Source: OMIW01 sp044235645
GTDB lineage: Bacteria > Bdellovibrionota_C > UBA2361 > OMIW01
DNA: 64,000 bases
NCBI GenBank assembly: GCA_044235645.1
Contig: JBIIHQ010000002.1
Location: forward strand, 248,001 to 312,000
Direction: 5' to 3'
Part shown: positions 1-8,866 of the stretch, one piece after another
Numbering within the stretch: position 1 is the first letter of the stretch
Layout: each line of letters begins with the position of its first letter
Made by a program: the position numbers and the translations under genes
Notes under the pieces: model-generated
Told to the model about the DNA's origin: nothing
Seen by the model: only the letters and a program-made list of their open reading frames with translations
The model's database searches: none

Positions 1-1
1 A

Positions 2-427
2 TCGGGAGAGGTTGAGCAGCTTACCCTTGTCGGGACGCTTGACGAGTTTATGTACATGCCGGTCGCAAGTCGGCAGCTCTCGGTGGGGAACGTAGTTTCT
101 TATGAGGATGTAGTAATGGCCCGATTGGATACCAAAAGTCTTCCCCGCGACGTTGCATCAACTCGAGATGGTATAGTTGGCCATGCGGTAAAGCGGACGC
201 TTTCAGCTGGTGACTTTTTCCGATCTCCGGATCTTGTTCTTCCTCCCGATATGACGGCTGGCTCATCGGTAACAATTAGGTTTAGTGGTCGGGGTTTCAC
301 CGCAACGGCGACAGGGAGTGCACTCGAGGGTGGGCGACGAGGAGGTAAGATACGCGTTCGAAATGATATATCAAAACGGACCTTGCAGGGTACGATCGTT
401 GAGCCTGGTTTAGTGGAGGTACAATAG
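2..427 (+). CDS. flgA: FlgA, flagellar P-ring assembly chaperone (5' partial)
   Basis: The frame is open to the left edge, so the signal peptide and N-terminal part lie outside the window. The visible ~141 residues match the C-terminal SAF-type half of FlgA: a VASRQLSVGNVVSYEDV segment, a GHAVKRTLSAGDFFRSPDL segment and a terminal TVRVRND-like strand region ending in VEPGLVEVQ. FlgA acts in the periplasm as chaperone for P-ring (FlgI) assembly. The TAG stop directly abuts the ATG of flgH, and flgI follows, as expected for a ring-assembly operon. The family call is firm; the true start cannot be seen. Confidence 0.85.
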   Translation, partial: SGEVEQLTLVGTLDEFMYMPVASRQLSVGNVVSYEDVVMARLDTKSLPRDVASTRDGIVGHAVKRTLSAGDFFRSPDLVLPPDMTAGSSVTIRFSGRGFTATATGSALEGGRRGGKIRVRNDISKRTLQGTIVEPGLVEVQ

Positions 428-1288
428 ATGGCAAGCGAGCGATTACGGGGTTATTTGAGATTGTTGAGTGTTCTGAGTGTGGCAGTTCTTGGCTGCACAT
501 CATCCTCACCCGTCCCCCCCAGGGTGCCAGCAATCGAGTATGCTCAAGCTCTCCTCAGGCCTGAGGGCGTTCCTGCCTCAGATGTTGAATCTCAAGGTGG
601 ACCTCGTGCTCATCTTCATCTTGTGGAGGGTGAAAGATCTGATGTGGATTCTCTCGAGCGAACTCCCGATTTGCTTCCACTCCAGCCATCCTACCGTGGG
701 CCCCTTCGCAACGGTGAGGTGTCGGCAAATCCATCCCTATGGCGGGAAGGGGAGGGCGCCACATCGCTTTTTCATGACTTTCGAGCATTTCAGCCGATGG
801 ACCTCGTTACAGTCCTGGTAACCGAAGTTACGGAAGGGCGAAAGCAGGCAGACACGAGAGTCAATTCTCAATCAAGTATAACAGCCGAGATAGCTGCATT
901 TCTTGGTCTCGAAAAATCGGTACCCAGGTCGAATCCCGATGTCGACCCGACGGCTCTCATCGACGCGACGACAGCAACGCAAGTTGAGGGACGTGGGGAG
1001 ACGCTGCGGAGAGGACAATTACGGGGAACTATTTCCTGTATGGTTCAGGAGGTTCTTCCGTCCGGTATCTTACGGATTCAGGGGGAGAAGATAATTGCGG
1101 TGAATGACGAAGAGCAGATTATGGTTATGTCAGGGCTCGTCCGTCCCCGAGATGTGAACTCACGAAATGAGGTCGATTCCGCAAAGGTTGCCAATATGCG
1201 TATTGACTACTACGGCAAGGGAACGATTGGTTTGATTCAGTCTCCTGGATGGCTGATGAGAGCACTGATGAAATTGTGGCCGTTCTGA
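428..1288 (+). CDS. flgH: FlgH, flagellar L-ring lipoprotein
   Basis: This is the outer-membrane L-ring subunit that lets the flagellar rod cross the outer membrane. It is 286 residues, longer than the usual ~230. A lipoprotein signal ends at LAVLGC-type residues (Cys23), followed by a ~60-residue variable stretch and then the family core: SLWREGEGATSLFHDFRA, DLVTVLVTEVTEG and the C-terminal GLVRPRDV and YYGKG segments. The ATG follows the flgA stop with no gap and has a GGAGG-type site inside the end of flgA, so the two are translationally coupled. An outer-membrane ring protein shows the host is diderm. Confidence 0.93.
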   Translation: MASERLRGYLRLLSVLSVAVLGCTSSSPVPPRVPAIEYAQALLRPEGVPASDVESQGGPRAHLHLVEGERSDVDSLERTPDLLPLQPSYRGPLRNGEVSANPSLWREGEGATSLFHDFRAFQPMDLVTVLVTEVTEGRKQADTRVNSQSSITAEIAAFLGLEKSVPRSNPDVDPTALIDATTATQVEGRGETLRRGQLRGTISCMVQEVLPSGILRIQGEKIIAVNDEEQIMVMSGLVRPRDVNSRNEVDSAKVANMRIDYYGKGTIGLIQSPGWLMRALMKLWPF

Positions 1289-1306
1289 GAGTGAGCAAAG
1301 GAACCT

Positions 1307-2464
1307 ATGAATAAAAGGTTTAATCAGCTTATGAACCGAAGGGTTGATGACAGAATTTGGTCCTCTTGGTCCGTCGTGTGTTTGATTATCACCGCTCTCG
1401 TACTTGCGATTTCATTTCCGGCAAAAGCGGCTCGTCTAAAAGACATGGCTGATATTGAGGGAGTTCGGGGAAATCAGCTATTCGGGTATGGCCTCGTCGT
1501 TGGTCTAAACGGGACCGGGGATGGTCGGAGCGTCGAATTTACGACGAAAGGTTTGAGTAACATGCTCGAGAAGGTTGGAATTCGGGTCGATTCGCAAGAT
1601 ATCAAGGTGAAGAATGTTGCGGCGGTTCTCGTCACTGCTACTCTTCCTCCGTTCTCACGACCTGGAGGCAAGCTGGACGTGACTCTTTCTTCGATGGGTG
1701 ATGCTAAAAGTCTTCAAGGAGGAACGCTTCTCTTCACGCCATTGAGAGGCGCTGATGGAAATGTGTATGCAATCGGTCAGGGAGCGGTCGCGATTGGGGG
1801 GTTCACGATTGAAGGGGGAGGAGACGCTGCAGTAAGAAACCATCCTACCGTTGGGGTAATTACCGGGGGTGCAACGATCGAGCGATCCATATCGGTTGAT
1901 ATCTTCCGAAGTCACTCGGTGCGGGTTGTTCTTCGAGAGCCAGACTTCACGACCATGAAACGGGTCGTCTCAGCACTCAACTATAGGCTCGGAGCTCCCC
2001 TCGCGGTAGCCCGTGATTCAGGGGTTGTGGAGGTATCGCTTCCCACCCACCTGATGCAGGATCCGATTGGGGCCGTTTCGTTTATCGAACAAACCGAGGT
2101 CGAGCAGGATATTGGCGCAAAGATAGTAGTAAACGAACGGACTGGCACAATCATTATGGGAGATGATCTCCGCCTGAGTCCCGTTGCTCTCGCTCATGGT
2201 AACCTCAGTATCTCAATTAGGAATGATGTCCAGGTTTCACAGCCGCAGGCACCCGCGGGAGGTGGTCAGACTGCTGTTGTGACCAACGGCGAATTGGAGG
2301 TCGGTGAGGAGAAGCGACGCCTTGAGTTGGTAGGGGGCGAGGCGACCCTCGGGGAGCTGGTGAAAGGGCTGAACGCTATTGGTGCGACACCCCGAGACCT
2401 GATATCAATATTTGCTGCGCTGAAAAAGGCGGGAGCTTTGCACGCAGACATGATAGTTATGTGA
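1307..2464 (+). CDS. flgI: FlgI, flagellar P-ring protein
   Basis: FlgI builds the periplasmic P-ring that surrounds the rod in the peptidoglycan layer. The 385 residues begin with a long basic n-region and a hydrophobic signal segment ending near AKA (about residue 42). The mature start ARLKDMADIEGVRGN and GYGLVVGLNGTGDG are diagnostic for the family. GGTLLFTPLRGADG and the C-terminal GATPRDLISIFAALKKAGALHADMIV-type ending are also present. The stop overlaps the possible GTG start of the next gene. FlgA, its chaperone, is encoded two genes upstream. Confidence 0.96.
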   Translation: MNKRFNQLMNRRVDDRIWSSWSVVCLIITALVLAISFPAKAARLKDMADIEGVRGNQLFGYGLVVGLNGTGDGRSVEFTTKGLSNMLEKVGIRVDSQDIKVKNVAAVLVTATLPPFSRPGGKLDVTLSSMGDAKSLQGGTLLFTPLRGADGNVYAIGQGAVAIGGFTIEGGGDAAVRNHPTVGVITGGATIERSISVDIFRSHSVRVVLREPDFTTMKRVVSALNYRLGAPLAVARDSGVVEVSLPTHLMQDPIGAVSFIEQTEVEQDIGAKIVVNERTGTIIMGDDLRLSPVALAHGNLSISIRNDVQVSQPQAPAGGGQTAVVTNGELEVGEEKRRLELVGGEATLGELVKGLNAIGATPRDLISIFAALKKAGALHADMIVM

Positions 2465-2844
2465 GGGGAATGATGAAGACATCTCCACTTCCAGGAGTAT
2501 TTCTCACCGAGGGACTTCCAAATGTGGGGATGCCACTCGCCCTTGATAAAGGTCAATCATTCTCATTCGATTCAACGCCCTCTGATTCACCTGAAAGGAT
2601 TAACAAAGCGGCAGAGGAATTTGAGGCTCTCCTGCTTCAGCAAATGTTTGATGTGATGTGGAGCTCCGTTCCGAATGGGGGCCTTCTTGAGGGAGGGAGT
2701 GAGGCGGAGTTTTATCGGGATATGCTTAATCAAGAGCTTTCAAAGGAAATAGCGCATTCCCAAAGCATTGGCCTCAAAAAGGCTTTTGCGGACGATATGG
2801 TTAGGACGGTGGAGCGAGAGCGAAAGGTCGATGAGGTCGTGTAG
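2461..2844 (+). CDS. flgJ: FlgJ-type rod-binding protein (no muramidase domain)
   Basis: This ~120-residue protein corresponds to the N-terminal rod-binding domain of FlgJ, seen in EEFEALLLQQMFDVMW and the C-terminal SIGLKKAFADDMVR region. The peptidoglycan hydrolase domain found in gammaproteobacterial FlgJ is absent, so another lytic enzyme must open the wall; which one is not shown here. The GTG at 2461 overlaps the flgI stop by 4 bases, but the ATG codons at 2470 and 2473 sit better behind the GAGGGGA site, so the true start may be 9-12 bases downstream. Confidence 0.85.
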   Translation: MRGMMKTSPLPGVFLTEGLPNVGMPLALDKGQSFSFDSTPSDSPERINKAAEEFEALLLQQMFDVMWSSVPNGGLLEGGSEAEFYRDMLNQELSKEIAHSQSIGLKKAFADDMVRTVERERKVDEVV

Positions 2845-2910
2845 GTAGTCGATTTATGTGGTACGTTGATGCTTGTGGAAAGAGTGTCAGAGAATCTTAC
2901 GGGAGAACCA

Positions 2911-3228
2911 ATGAAGATAAATGACAAGCGGATTCCTCCTATCGCTCAGGGGCCGGATGGTTTAAGGCGACGGAGTGGTGATGCCGGTCGTCTCAAAGAG
3001 AGTTCCAGCAGACCGAAAGATAAAATTAGTGCGGTGGGTATAGAGCAAACAGCAGCGGATGCTGCCGTTGATTTCATAAACGTTCGAAGAGCAAAGGTTG
3101 CGGCGATCGCCGATCAAGTAAAATCAGGAAACTATTTTTCTTCTCGACCTGATCTTCCCTCTAAAGTCGCGGAAGGGCTCTCCGAGGAGGTGACATTGCT
3201 CCAAGATCTGCTGCCGACTCGGGTATAG
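2911..3228 (+). CDS. flgM: FlgM, anti-sigma-28 factor
   Basis: FlgM binds the flagellar sigma factor (FliA, sigma-28) and keeps late genes off until it is secreted through the finished hook. The last ~50 of 105 residues carry the family signature: RRAKVAAIADQVKSGNYF, then VAEGLSEEV. The N-terminal half is basic and disordered-looking, as usual. An upstream in-frame ATG exists at 2866, but the ATG at 2911 has a GGGAG site at 5-base spacing and gives the normal FlgM length, so it is preferred. A near-consensus sigma-28 promoter lies at 8684-8711. Confidence 0.85.
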   Translation: MKINDKRIPPIAQGPDGLRRRSGDAGRLKESSSRPKDKISAVGIEQTAADAAVDFINVRRAKVAAIADQVKSGNYFSSRPDLPSKVAEGLSEEVTLLQDLLPTRV

Positions 3229-3271
3229 TTCGATTTTATTTCGTTGTTGGAGAAATGGCTGGAAGGACGAG

Positions 3272-3856
3272 ATGGCAATATCTCAATGGTATCGGGTACC
3301 GGGTGAGGCGTGGTACTCAAAGCGACTTTACGCGGAGGTCGCGCATCGGTGGACGGGGATCAATGGATTGTATCTATTCCTCCTCAGTGTGGTATTTGTC
3401 CTTTTCTACGGTATCGTTTTTAAGTTTACTTTTACGAGTGGAGTCGGGGAATACGGTTTGGCACCCAATCGCAGTTTGAGTTATGCCGTTTTCAAAGGTA
3501 TCATCCAATCAACCGTCGCGAGTTATATCTGGATCGCTTCGATACTTCTCGTAGTCGTCTTTGATCTGCTTGCGCTCTCTCTCTGCCTCCTGCTCTCGTT
3601 GGCAGGCATCGTTATTTGCTCCCTCCTCAATATCGAACTTCCTTTTCCCGCCCTCTTTCGAATCTCTGTAATTGCCCTTACTCCCCCACTTATCCTCCTT
3701 ACCCCACCACCCCTCTTCGTATTGATGATGGCGATCCCCGCCTCTACCCTGCTTCCGTTGCTGATCCTTATGCCAATCGGATACCTCGTTTTTGGGATCA
3801 CTTCGGCCAAGAAGCTCCCATCATCGGGCGATTCAGTATCCCGTTCTCAATGGTGA
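3272..3856 (+). CDS. DUF1189-like multi-spanning membrane protein
   Basis: The 194-residue protein starts with a soluble WYRVPGEAWYSKRLYAEVA segment followed by four or five hydrophobic spans (about residues 30-52, 78-98, 98-122, 130-150 and 150-172). This layout and the WY..., Y...R motif fit the DUF1189 family of uncharacterised membrane proteins. It lies between flgM and flgN, with only 43 bases to flgM, and is not a standard flagellar component. It may be co-transcribed with the early flagellar genes. A weak terminator follows. Family assignment is moderate; the role is unknown. Confidence 0.6.
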   Translation: MAISQWYRVPGEAWYSKRLYAEVAHRWTGINGLYLFLLSVVFVLFYGIVFKFTFTSGVGEYGLAPNRSLSYAVFKGIIQSTVASYIWIASILLVVVFDLLALSLCLLLSLAGIVICSLLNIELPFPALFRISVIALTPPLILLTPPPLFVLMMAIPASTLLPLLILMPIGYLVFGITSAKKLPSSGDSVSRSQW

Positions 3857-3859
3857 ATA

Positions 3860-3886
3860 ACGTCTCGCCAGGACAGACGTCTTTTT
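3860..3886 (+). terminator. Weak intrinsic terminator after the DUF1189-like gene
   Basis: A 6-bp inverted repeat ACGTCT/AGACGT with a 9-base loop is followed by CTTTTT, directly downstream of the membrane-protein stop. The stem is short, so attenuation rather than full termination is possible. Confidence 0.4.
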
Positions 3887-4282
3887 GCAAATTTCGTCAG
3901 ATGAACGCCTTGAACCCTGGGAACAGGGAAAAAAATACCGGGAGAGAGCGATGTTAGATTTGAGAGGTGCCTCCTCATAGGGAGCCAAAGCTTCGCTTAA
4001 TCAGATGGTTACGCCGATGAAACGGCTTCCTCTCCTTTCGGCATCTTTCTTGCTCGATATCTGAGACTTGTTGTTGAGGTGTATCGCCTCGTGGGGCGCG
4101 CCTAATCGCGCGAGCGTGTCCGTGGTCACATCCTTAATCGCTCTCGATTGAGACTCACTCGTGAGTTGATTCGAGAAGGATGCCACCCCACGGATTGTTC
4201 GATGTTACATCTTAGGTGTGCCCCTTTCTCCTCGTTATGATTCGCTCTGGCGAGTAAGTAGGAGGCTCTCGGGAATGGGGAT
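3887..4282. other. Non-coding gap inside the flagellar cluster
   Basis: About 400 bases with no convincing gene. Only short frames occur, including a 61-codon minus-strand frame without family resemblance or clear ribosome site. No sigma-28 or sigma-54 consensus was recognised. The gap, together with the weak terminator before it, suggests that flgN-flgK-flgL may start a separate transcript here. Confidence 0.4.
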
Positions 4283-4807
4283 ATGTTACATACTCAGTTT
4301 TTAGAATCGCTCGAACGGTTAATTTCAAACCAAATAAAGCTCTCGAACTCGCTGATGGAAGTGACGACAGCTGAGTATGCTGCGGTCCTATCACTTGATA
4401 GCAGTCATCTTCTGACGGCATCACAATCTCGAGTTGCCCTCGTTGAACAGGTACAAATTGTTGAGGAGGCGAGGCGTGCACTCATAGAAAAGGAGATTGG
4501 CGAGACTAAGGAGCCTCTTCAGCGATGGATTCTTCGTGTGCCCCTCGGTCCGGGGGTGACCGCAGCAGATAGAGTTAGAATCTTACATCTTGTCGGCACT
4601 CTTCGAAATCGAATGATAGAGGTCCGCACCTTATCAGCTCAGCTTCAAAGCTTATCAGGATTCGGTTTAGAGGTGGTTAATGGCTGCCTTTCTCTGTTTC
4701 ATGCAGCAAAACAGATACGGAATCAGGTGTACAGCGCCCGAGGCATCATCTCAGAGAAGTCAACACCCCGATACTCCCGCGCAGAACTGACTATCCGAGA
4801 GGCGTAG
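4283..4807 (+). CDS. flgN: FlgN-like secretion chaperone for hook-junction proteins
   Basis: FlgN is a cytoplasmic chaperone that holds FlgK and FlgL for export, and the gene stands directly before flgK and flgL. The 174 residues are mostly helical with the family pattern: LLxE-type N-terminal helix, an AVLSLDSSHLL turn, and SRVALVEQVQIVEEARRALI as the long second helix. There are no membrane segments. Sequence conservation in FlgN is low, so the call rests on helix pattern, length and position together. Confidence 0.72.
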   Translation: MLHTQFLESLERLISNQIKLSNSLMEVTTAEYAAVLSLDSSHLLTASQSRVALVEQVQIVEEARRALIEKEIGETKEPLQRWILRVPLGPGVTAADRVRILHLVGTLRNRMIEVRTLSAQLQSLSGFGLEVVNGCLSLFHAAKQIRNQVYSARGIISEKSTPRYSRAELTIREA

Positions 4808-4878
4808 ATATTAAAGGGAGTGATGTGACTTTCGTCGTGAGAGGGCTTTCACCGAGACTCAGGGGGCAATGAATTAGC

Positions 4879-6519
4879 ATGGTTAATTATGGGGCGAAAA
4901 TACTGAACACCGCATCAGGTGCGCTGAGTGCCCACCAGGCACTCATCAGTGTCCTTTCAAATAATATTGCGAATGTAAACACTCCTGGTTACGTTCGACG
5001 TTCGATCTCGCTTGAAACGCGAGCGGGAAGTTCGCGTGAGTCGGGGGGATTCGGGAGTGGGGTCCAGGTAGGTGAATTACAGCGCTCGGTTGATAGTTAC
5101 CTTGAAAAATTAGTTCGAGAAGCTGAAGCTGATAAATACTCATTTGGCACCCAAGAGGAGTTGCTAAAAAGGGTTGACGGTCTTTTTGACCTGACTGGTG
5201 GTCAGGCGACAATCGGTGGAGCTTTTACCGAATTTTTCACCGCAATTTCAGATTTAAGAGCAAATCCTTCCAGCATTGAGCTCCGTTCAGGGTTACTCAA
5301 CAAGGCCGAAGCGTTGGCTGCATCGATCCGCGATACGTACGGTGAGATAGCTTCAGTTCAAGATGAGGCAGATAGTCGATTAACGGGCGAGGTTGAACAG
5401 ATCAACGCAATTCTCGATGACATAGCACGACTCAATGGCGCCATCACTCAACAGGAGCGCGGAGGAAATACTGCGGCAGATTTTCGGGATCAACGCGAAG
5501 AGCTTCTTCGCCAACTCAGTCAAAAGGTGGGGGTAAGTGTCGTTGAGCAATCTGATGGAAGCTCCTACATCACACTACCGGGGGGATTTCCTCTGATATC
5601 AAATACAACGGTTCGACGCCTCTCAGTGACCCAGAGTCCTTCATTCGCGGGTCCCGCGGGGGTGCCTCCTCTCTTGTCTGGGCGACCGACAAGTTACGTT
5701 GTTTTCAACTACGCGCCACAGGGATCAACGTCTCAAGATATCGATCTTTCCGAAACTATTCGATCGGTTGGCGGGGCGCTCGGAGGACTATTGGCCGTGA
5801 GGGGATTAAATGGGGGGACTAGTACATCCCCGTTTTCCGGAGATGGACCCTTGGTTGGCTTAGGTTCTCGAATAGAGTCGATTGCCCGTACCCTATTGAC
5901 CTCATTCAATGCTGCCTATCGTGGGTCGGACGAAGATCCCGGAGTGTCGGGAGTTCAGGGAAATGCGCTTGATCTTGATGGAAATACGCCGGGAGTTTTT
6001 GGATTTTTTTCCCTTCAAGGAACAACCATTACGGACAGTGATGGGGATGGAGTTGCGAGCTCAACGGACCTCACGGCGAGCGGTGTCGTATCGTTCGCCA
6101 ACAAGATTTCGCTCGCTGTTACCTCGCCCCGAGGCATTGCGGCGGCTCGGGATGTCGACCCCATCCCTGGGACTCTCACTCTTGCGAGTGGGAATGCGGA
6201 TAATCTTGTTGCCTTGAGCGCGCTACGCACGACCTCATTCGCTTTGGGGACGGTGCAGTCTCCATCTCAGATGACTTTTGAGGATGGTTATCAGGAGATG
6301 CTCACCTACTTCGGTGGTGAGGTATCGAGCGCGCAGTTCGCCTCCAAGGGGGCTGAGTCTCGCTTTATCGTTGCAAAGCAACGGCTTGATCAGAAATCAG
6401 GGGTCAACCTCGATGAAGAGTTCACTCAGCTTATAAAGTTTCAGCAAGCGTATCAGGCATCATCACGTTTGGTGAAAACGGCAACGGAGATGCTGGATAC
6501 CGTAATAGGTCTTCTCTAG
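4879..6519 (+). CDS. flgK: FlgK, hook-associated protein 1
   Basis: FlgK is the first hook-filament junction protein, exported by the flagellar type III apparatus. Among 546 residues, the N-terminal D0 helix with NNIANVNTPGYVRR and the C-terminal heptad region FTQLIKFQQAYQASSRLV are both complete. These two ends pack in the axial coiled core. A central variable part (about 270-430) includes a DSDGDGV-type acidic loop that could bind calcium. The GGGGGC site precedes the ATG. It is followed after 66 bases by flgL. Confidence 0.95.
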   Translation: MVNYGAKILNTASGALSAHQALISVLSNNIANVNTPGYVRRSISLETRAGSSRESGGFGSGVQVGELQRSVDSYLEKLVREAEADKYSFGTQEELLKRVDGLFDLTGGQATIGGAFTEFFTAISDLRANPSSIELRSGLLNKAEALAASIRDTYGEIASVQDEADSRLTGEVEQINAILDDIARLNGAITQQERGGNTAADFRDQREELLRQLSQKVGVSVVEQSDGSSYITLPGGFPLISNTTVRRLSVTQSPSFAGPAGVPPLLSGRPTSYVVFNYAPQGSTSQDIDLSETIRSVGGALGGLLAVRGLNGGTSTSPFSGDGPLVGLGSRIESIARTLLTSFNAAYRGSDEDPGVSGVQGNALDLDGNTPGVFGFFSLQGTTITDSDGDGVASSTDLTASGVVSFANKISLAVTSPRGIAAARDVDPIPGTLTLASGNADNLVALSALRTTSFALGTVQSPSQMTFEDGYQEMLTYFGGEVSSAQFASKGAESRFIVAKQRLDQKSGVNLDEEFTQLIKFQQAYQASSRLVKTATEMLDTVIGLL

Positions 6520-6585
6520 GTTTGGATGAATGGGCTCGATGAGCTGAATTAAGATGTCTATCGGGACGGCCTCAAGGACGATTGT

Positions 6586-7626
6586 ATGACGAGAATATCT
6601 GATAACTACATGCTCGGCATGCTTCAATTCGGGATGGCCCGGAACCGAGAGAAGATAGCCAGGCATACCGAGGAGATTTCTTCGGGTTATCGGGCTCAGA
6701 ATCCCAGCGATACCTCACAACCAGGTCTCATCGATCAATTTAGAGAGAAAGTGGGAAGAATGCAGGGGCATCTGGAGAGAATTCAAGGGGTGCTCGGTAA
6801 TCTAGATTATCAGGAGCAGGTGCTCGGAGAGTCAGAGAATGTAGTTCAGCGCGCACTTGAGTTGGCGGCTCAGGGTGCAAGCGAAACTTATAGCGTTGAA
6901 AGCCGGGCGAGTATGGCGAAGGAGGTGTTTGGGCTTCGAGACCAGCTTGTTAGTTTGGCCAATTCCACCTACCAGGGGGTGTATGTTTTTGGGGGAGGGG
7001 TTGATGATACGCCTCCCTTTGAGCAACAGAGGACTTTTCCGATTAGTCCAGCCACTCAAACTCGGGGCTATGAAAATCCAGCAGCTGGTCCTGCGAGTGA
7101 AAGATACATCTACAACACGGCAATCGGTGCCTTGAGCACCCGCACCGTCGAGGTGAGTGATACGGTTACTATTCGGGTGAACGCTGCCGGGTCGAATCTC
7201 TTCTCCTCAGCGATCGATGCCCTCGAGCGATTGGGTAGGGCGCTTGAAGGCTATCGGACCGATCCTGCAGTCACCTCAACCAGCTCGCCCGTTTCTCCAG
7301 ATGGGTTGGGTGTTGCCTACACATTTCCAACCGAGTTTTCGGCTCAATCCTCGGATATTCGGCAGGCAATTGACCTCCTGAAGTCAGCATCTCGAAACCA
7401 AATAAGTGTTGAAAGGTCCAGCCTTGGTGCTCGAATGAATCAACTTCAATCCGCCAAATCAATAGTTGAGGTCACCCGGACGAATGCTCGTGAGTCGCTG
7501 TCGGGATTACAAGATGCTGATATCGCTGAGTCGGCGACGAATTTGACCCAAGCACGGACTGCTCTCGAGGCTTCGATGACGGTAAGTGGTCAGGTGTTGC
7601 GACTTACAATTCTTGATTATCTATGA
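6586..7626 (+). CDS. flgL: FlgL, hook-associated protein 3
   Basis: FlgL caps the junction between FlgK and the flagellin filament. The 346 residues begin with a flagellin-like D0/D1 helix (ARHTEEISSGYRAQNPSDTS) and contain SRASMAKEVFGLRDQLVSLAN, then STYQGVYVFGG, which are typical of FlgL. The C-terminal helix with ARTALEASMTVSGQVLRLTILDYL-type ending is also flagellin-like. Length is within the family range. No flagellin gene is present in this window, so FlgL rather than FliC is indicated by context. Confidence 0.93.
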   Translation: MTRISDNYMLGMLQFGMARNREKIARHTEEISSGYRAQNPSDTSQPGLIDQFREKVGRMQGHLERIQGVLGNLDYQEQVLGESENVVQRALELAAQGASETYSVESRASMAKEVFGLRDQLVSLANSTYQGVYVFGGGVDDTPPFEQQRTFPISPATQTRGYENPAAGPASERYIYNTAIGALSTRTVEVSDTVTIRVNAAGSNLFSSAIDALERLGRALEGYRTDPAVTSTSSPVSPDGLGVAYTFPTEFSAQSSDIRQAIDLLKSASRNQISVERSSLGARMNQLQSAKSIVEVTRTNARESLSGLQDADIAESATNLTQARTALEASMTVSGQVLRLTILDYL

Positions 7627-7824
7627 GCCTTTTTTATGGAAAGGTCGGCGAGTATTGGTCTTTTAGACGATTTGGAATGAATCTTCGGAGGAAACAGCGC
7701 ATCGTATCTGGGTACTCTTGGTCGCAGTCGATGTGACGCCGGACGGGGGTGCGGAGGTCATCTCACGGAGGGGATGAACGGGGCGGTTCGAAAAAGGCGC
7801 GGTAGCGAAGCGGGGACAGCACGG

Positions 7825-8241
7825 ATGCTGATTTTGACGAGAAAAGGTGGCGAGAGCCTTCGTATTGGCGACGACGTACGGATTACGGTCGTTGAGATCA
7901 AAGGCAATCAGGTACGCATAGGAATAGCTGCCCCGACTACGATGAGGATCTACCGAGAGGAGATTTATCTGCAAATTCAATCGGAAAATATCAAAGCAGC
8001 TCAATCGAACGAGGCGGGGGACTCAGTCCCAGTTCGCAGTTCTGGCAAGATCGACGGACTCCTCGCCTCTCCCCGCGGAGGGGCTGTCACTCGGAAGCTC
8101 AGCTCACCTTCGGGTGCGTCTATTATAGAGTCGGGGAGGGCTGATTCTTCGGCTCGACAGGGCGCTCGGATAAATGTAACGACTGGGGTGGCGGTGAGAG
8201 CGGAGGCGACTGAGGGAGAAGGAGGGGAAGGTGGGGCCTGA
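7825..8241 (+). CDS. csrA: CsrA, RNA-binding regulator with a long C-terminal tail
   Basis: CsrA binds GGA motifs in mRNA leaders and controls translation of flagellin and other mRNAs. Residues 1-60 are a complete CsrA: MLILTRKGGESLRIGDD, then VRIGIAAPTTMRIYREEIY. About 75 extra residues follow, rich in Ser, Gly, Arg and Ala and ending EGEGGEGGA, where most CsrA proteins stop near residue 60-70. An in-frame ATG at 7774 would add 17 residues, but the methionine of the canonical MLIL start at 7825 is preferred. The 3' end overlaps fliW by 11 bases. Confidence 0.92.
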   Translation: MLILTRKGGESLRIGDDVRITVVEIKGNQVRIGIAAPTTMRIYREEIYLQIQSENIKAAQSNEAGDSVPVRSSGKIDGLLASPRGGAVTRKLSSPSGASIIESGRADSSARQGARINVTTGVAVRAEATEGEGGEGGA

Positions 8242-8686
8242 GGGTACAACCATCACGGTAAAAAGTTCTCGCTTTGGTGAGTTCGTGGTCTCTACCTCGA
8301 CCATAATCGAGTTTCCGCGGGGTATTATCGGGTTTCCGACTCAGCGTCGTTATATCATGCTCGAGCACAAGGAACCGTTCTGCTGGCTTCAGAGTGTGGA
8401 TGAACCTTCCCTCGCGTTTGTCGTTATCGACGGCATGGGAATGGGGGATCGATATGATCGGAAGATTCCCTTCTCCGACCCCCACTGTGACTTCAGAGGG
8501 GATGATGAGTTCGCCATACTTCTGATCGTAACTGTCAGGTCTGATCCTCTTCAGACCTCTGCCAATGTTAAAGCTCCCGTCTTTGTTAACATGCGAAACC
8601 GTCGAGGGGTCCAGGTGATTTATGACGATCCTACCCTTTCGACCCGTTTCCCCCTATTCGAGCCCCCAACCCCTGAACGAGAGTAA
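8231..8686 (+). CDS. fliW: FliW, flagellar assembly factor and CsrA antagonist
   Basis: FliW binds flagellin and also CsrA, freeing flagellin translation when flagellin is exported. The 151 residues show the family core: EFPRGIIGFPTQRRYIML, then WLQSVDEPSLAFVVID, ILLIVTV and a C-terminal NMRNRRGVQVIYDD. The start is GTG at 8231 with a GGAGGGGAAG site inside the csrA tail, overlapping csrA, so CsrA and FliW are probably made in a fixed ratio. The stop TAA at 8684-8686 lies within a sigma-28-like promoter. Confidence 0.93.
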   Translation: MGPEGTTITVKSSRFGEFVVSTSTIIEFPRGIIGFPTQRRYIMLEHKEPFCWLQSVDEPSLAFVVIDGMGMGDRYDRKIPFSDPHCDFRGDDEFAILLIVTVRSDPLQTSANVKAPVFVNMRNRRGVQVIYDDPTLSTRFPLFEPPTPERE

Positions 8687-8711
8687 AGTTTCCCGTTCTC
8701 CGAGCCGATAT
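8684..8711 (+). promoter_or_regulatory. Sigma-28 (FliA)-like promoter
   Basis: TAAAGTTT (8684-8691), a 12-base spacer, then GCCGATAT (8704-8711). This differs from the enterobacterial sigma-28 consensus TAAAGTTT-N11-GCCGATAA by one spacer base and the last position. It sits at the fliW stop, 155 bases before the STAS gene, and points toward it. It would place the STAS/HATPase genes in the late flagellar class governed by FlgM. Confidence 0.6.
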
Positions 8712-8866
8712 TCCCTCTGAGGCGGTCATGGATGATGGAGCGGGGAAGCGATATGCCGGCGGCGAGGGGCTGATGGCCCGGACTCGCGGGCGCGAAAGGA
8801 TTCGGAAAGGACAGCGCCTTTTACTGACAGCTTACTAGTTGGCCACATACGGAAGAGGGTGAAGCG

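Noticed and set aside
3915..3928. CCCTG-GGAA-CAGGG hairpin as a terminator
   Set aside because: It is followed by A residues on the plus strand and not by T on the minus strand.
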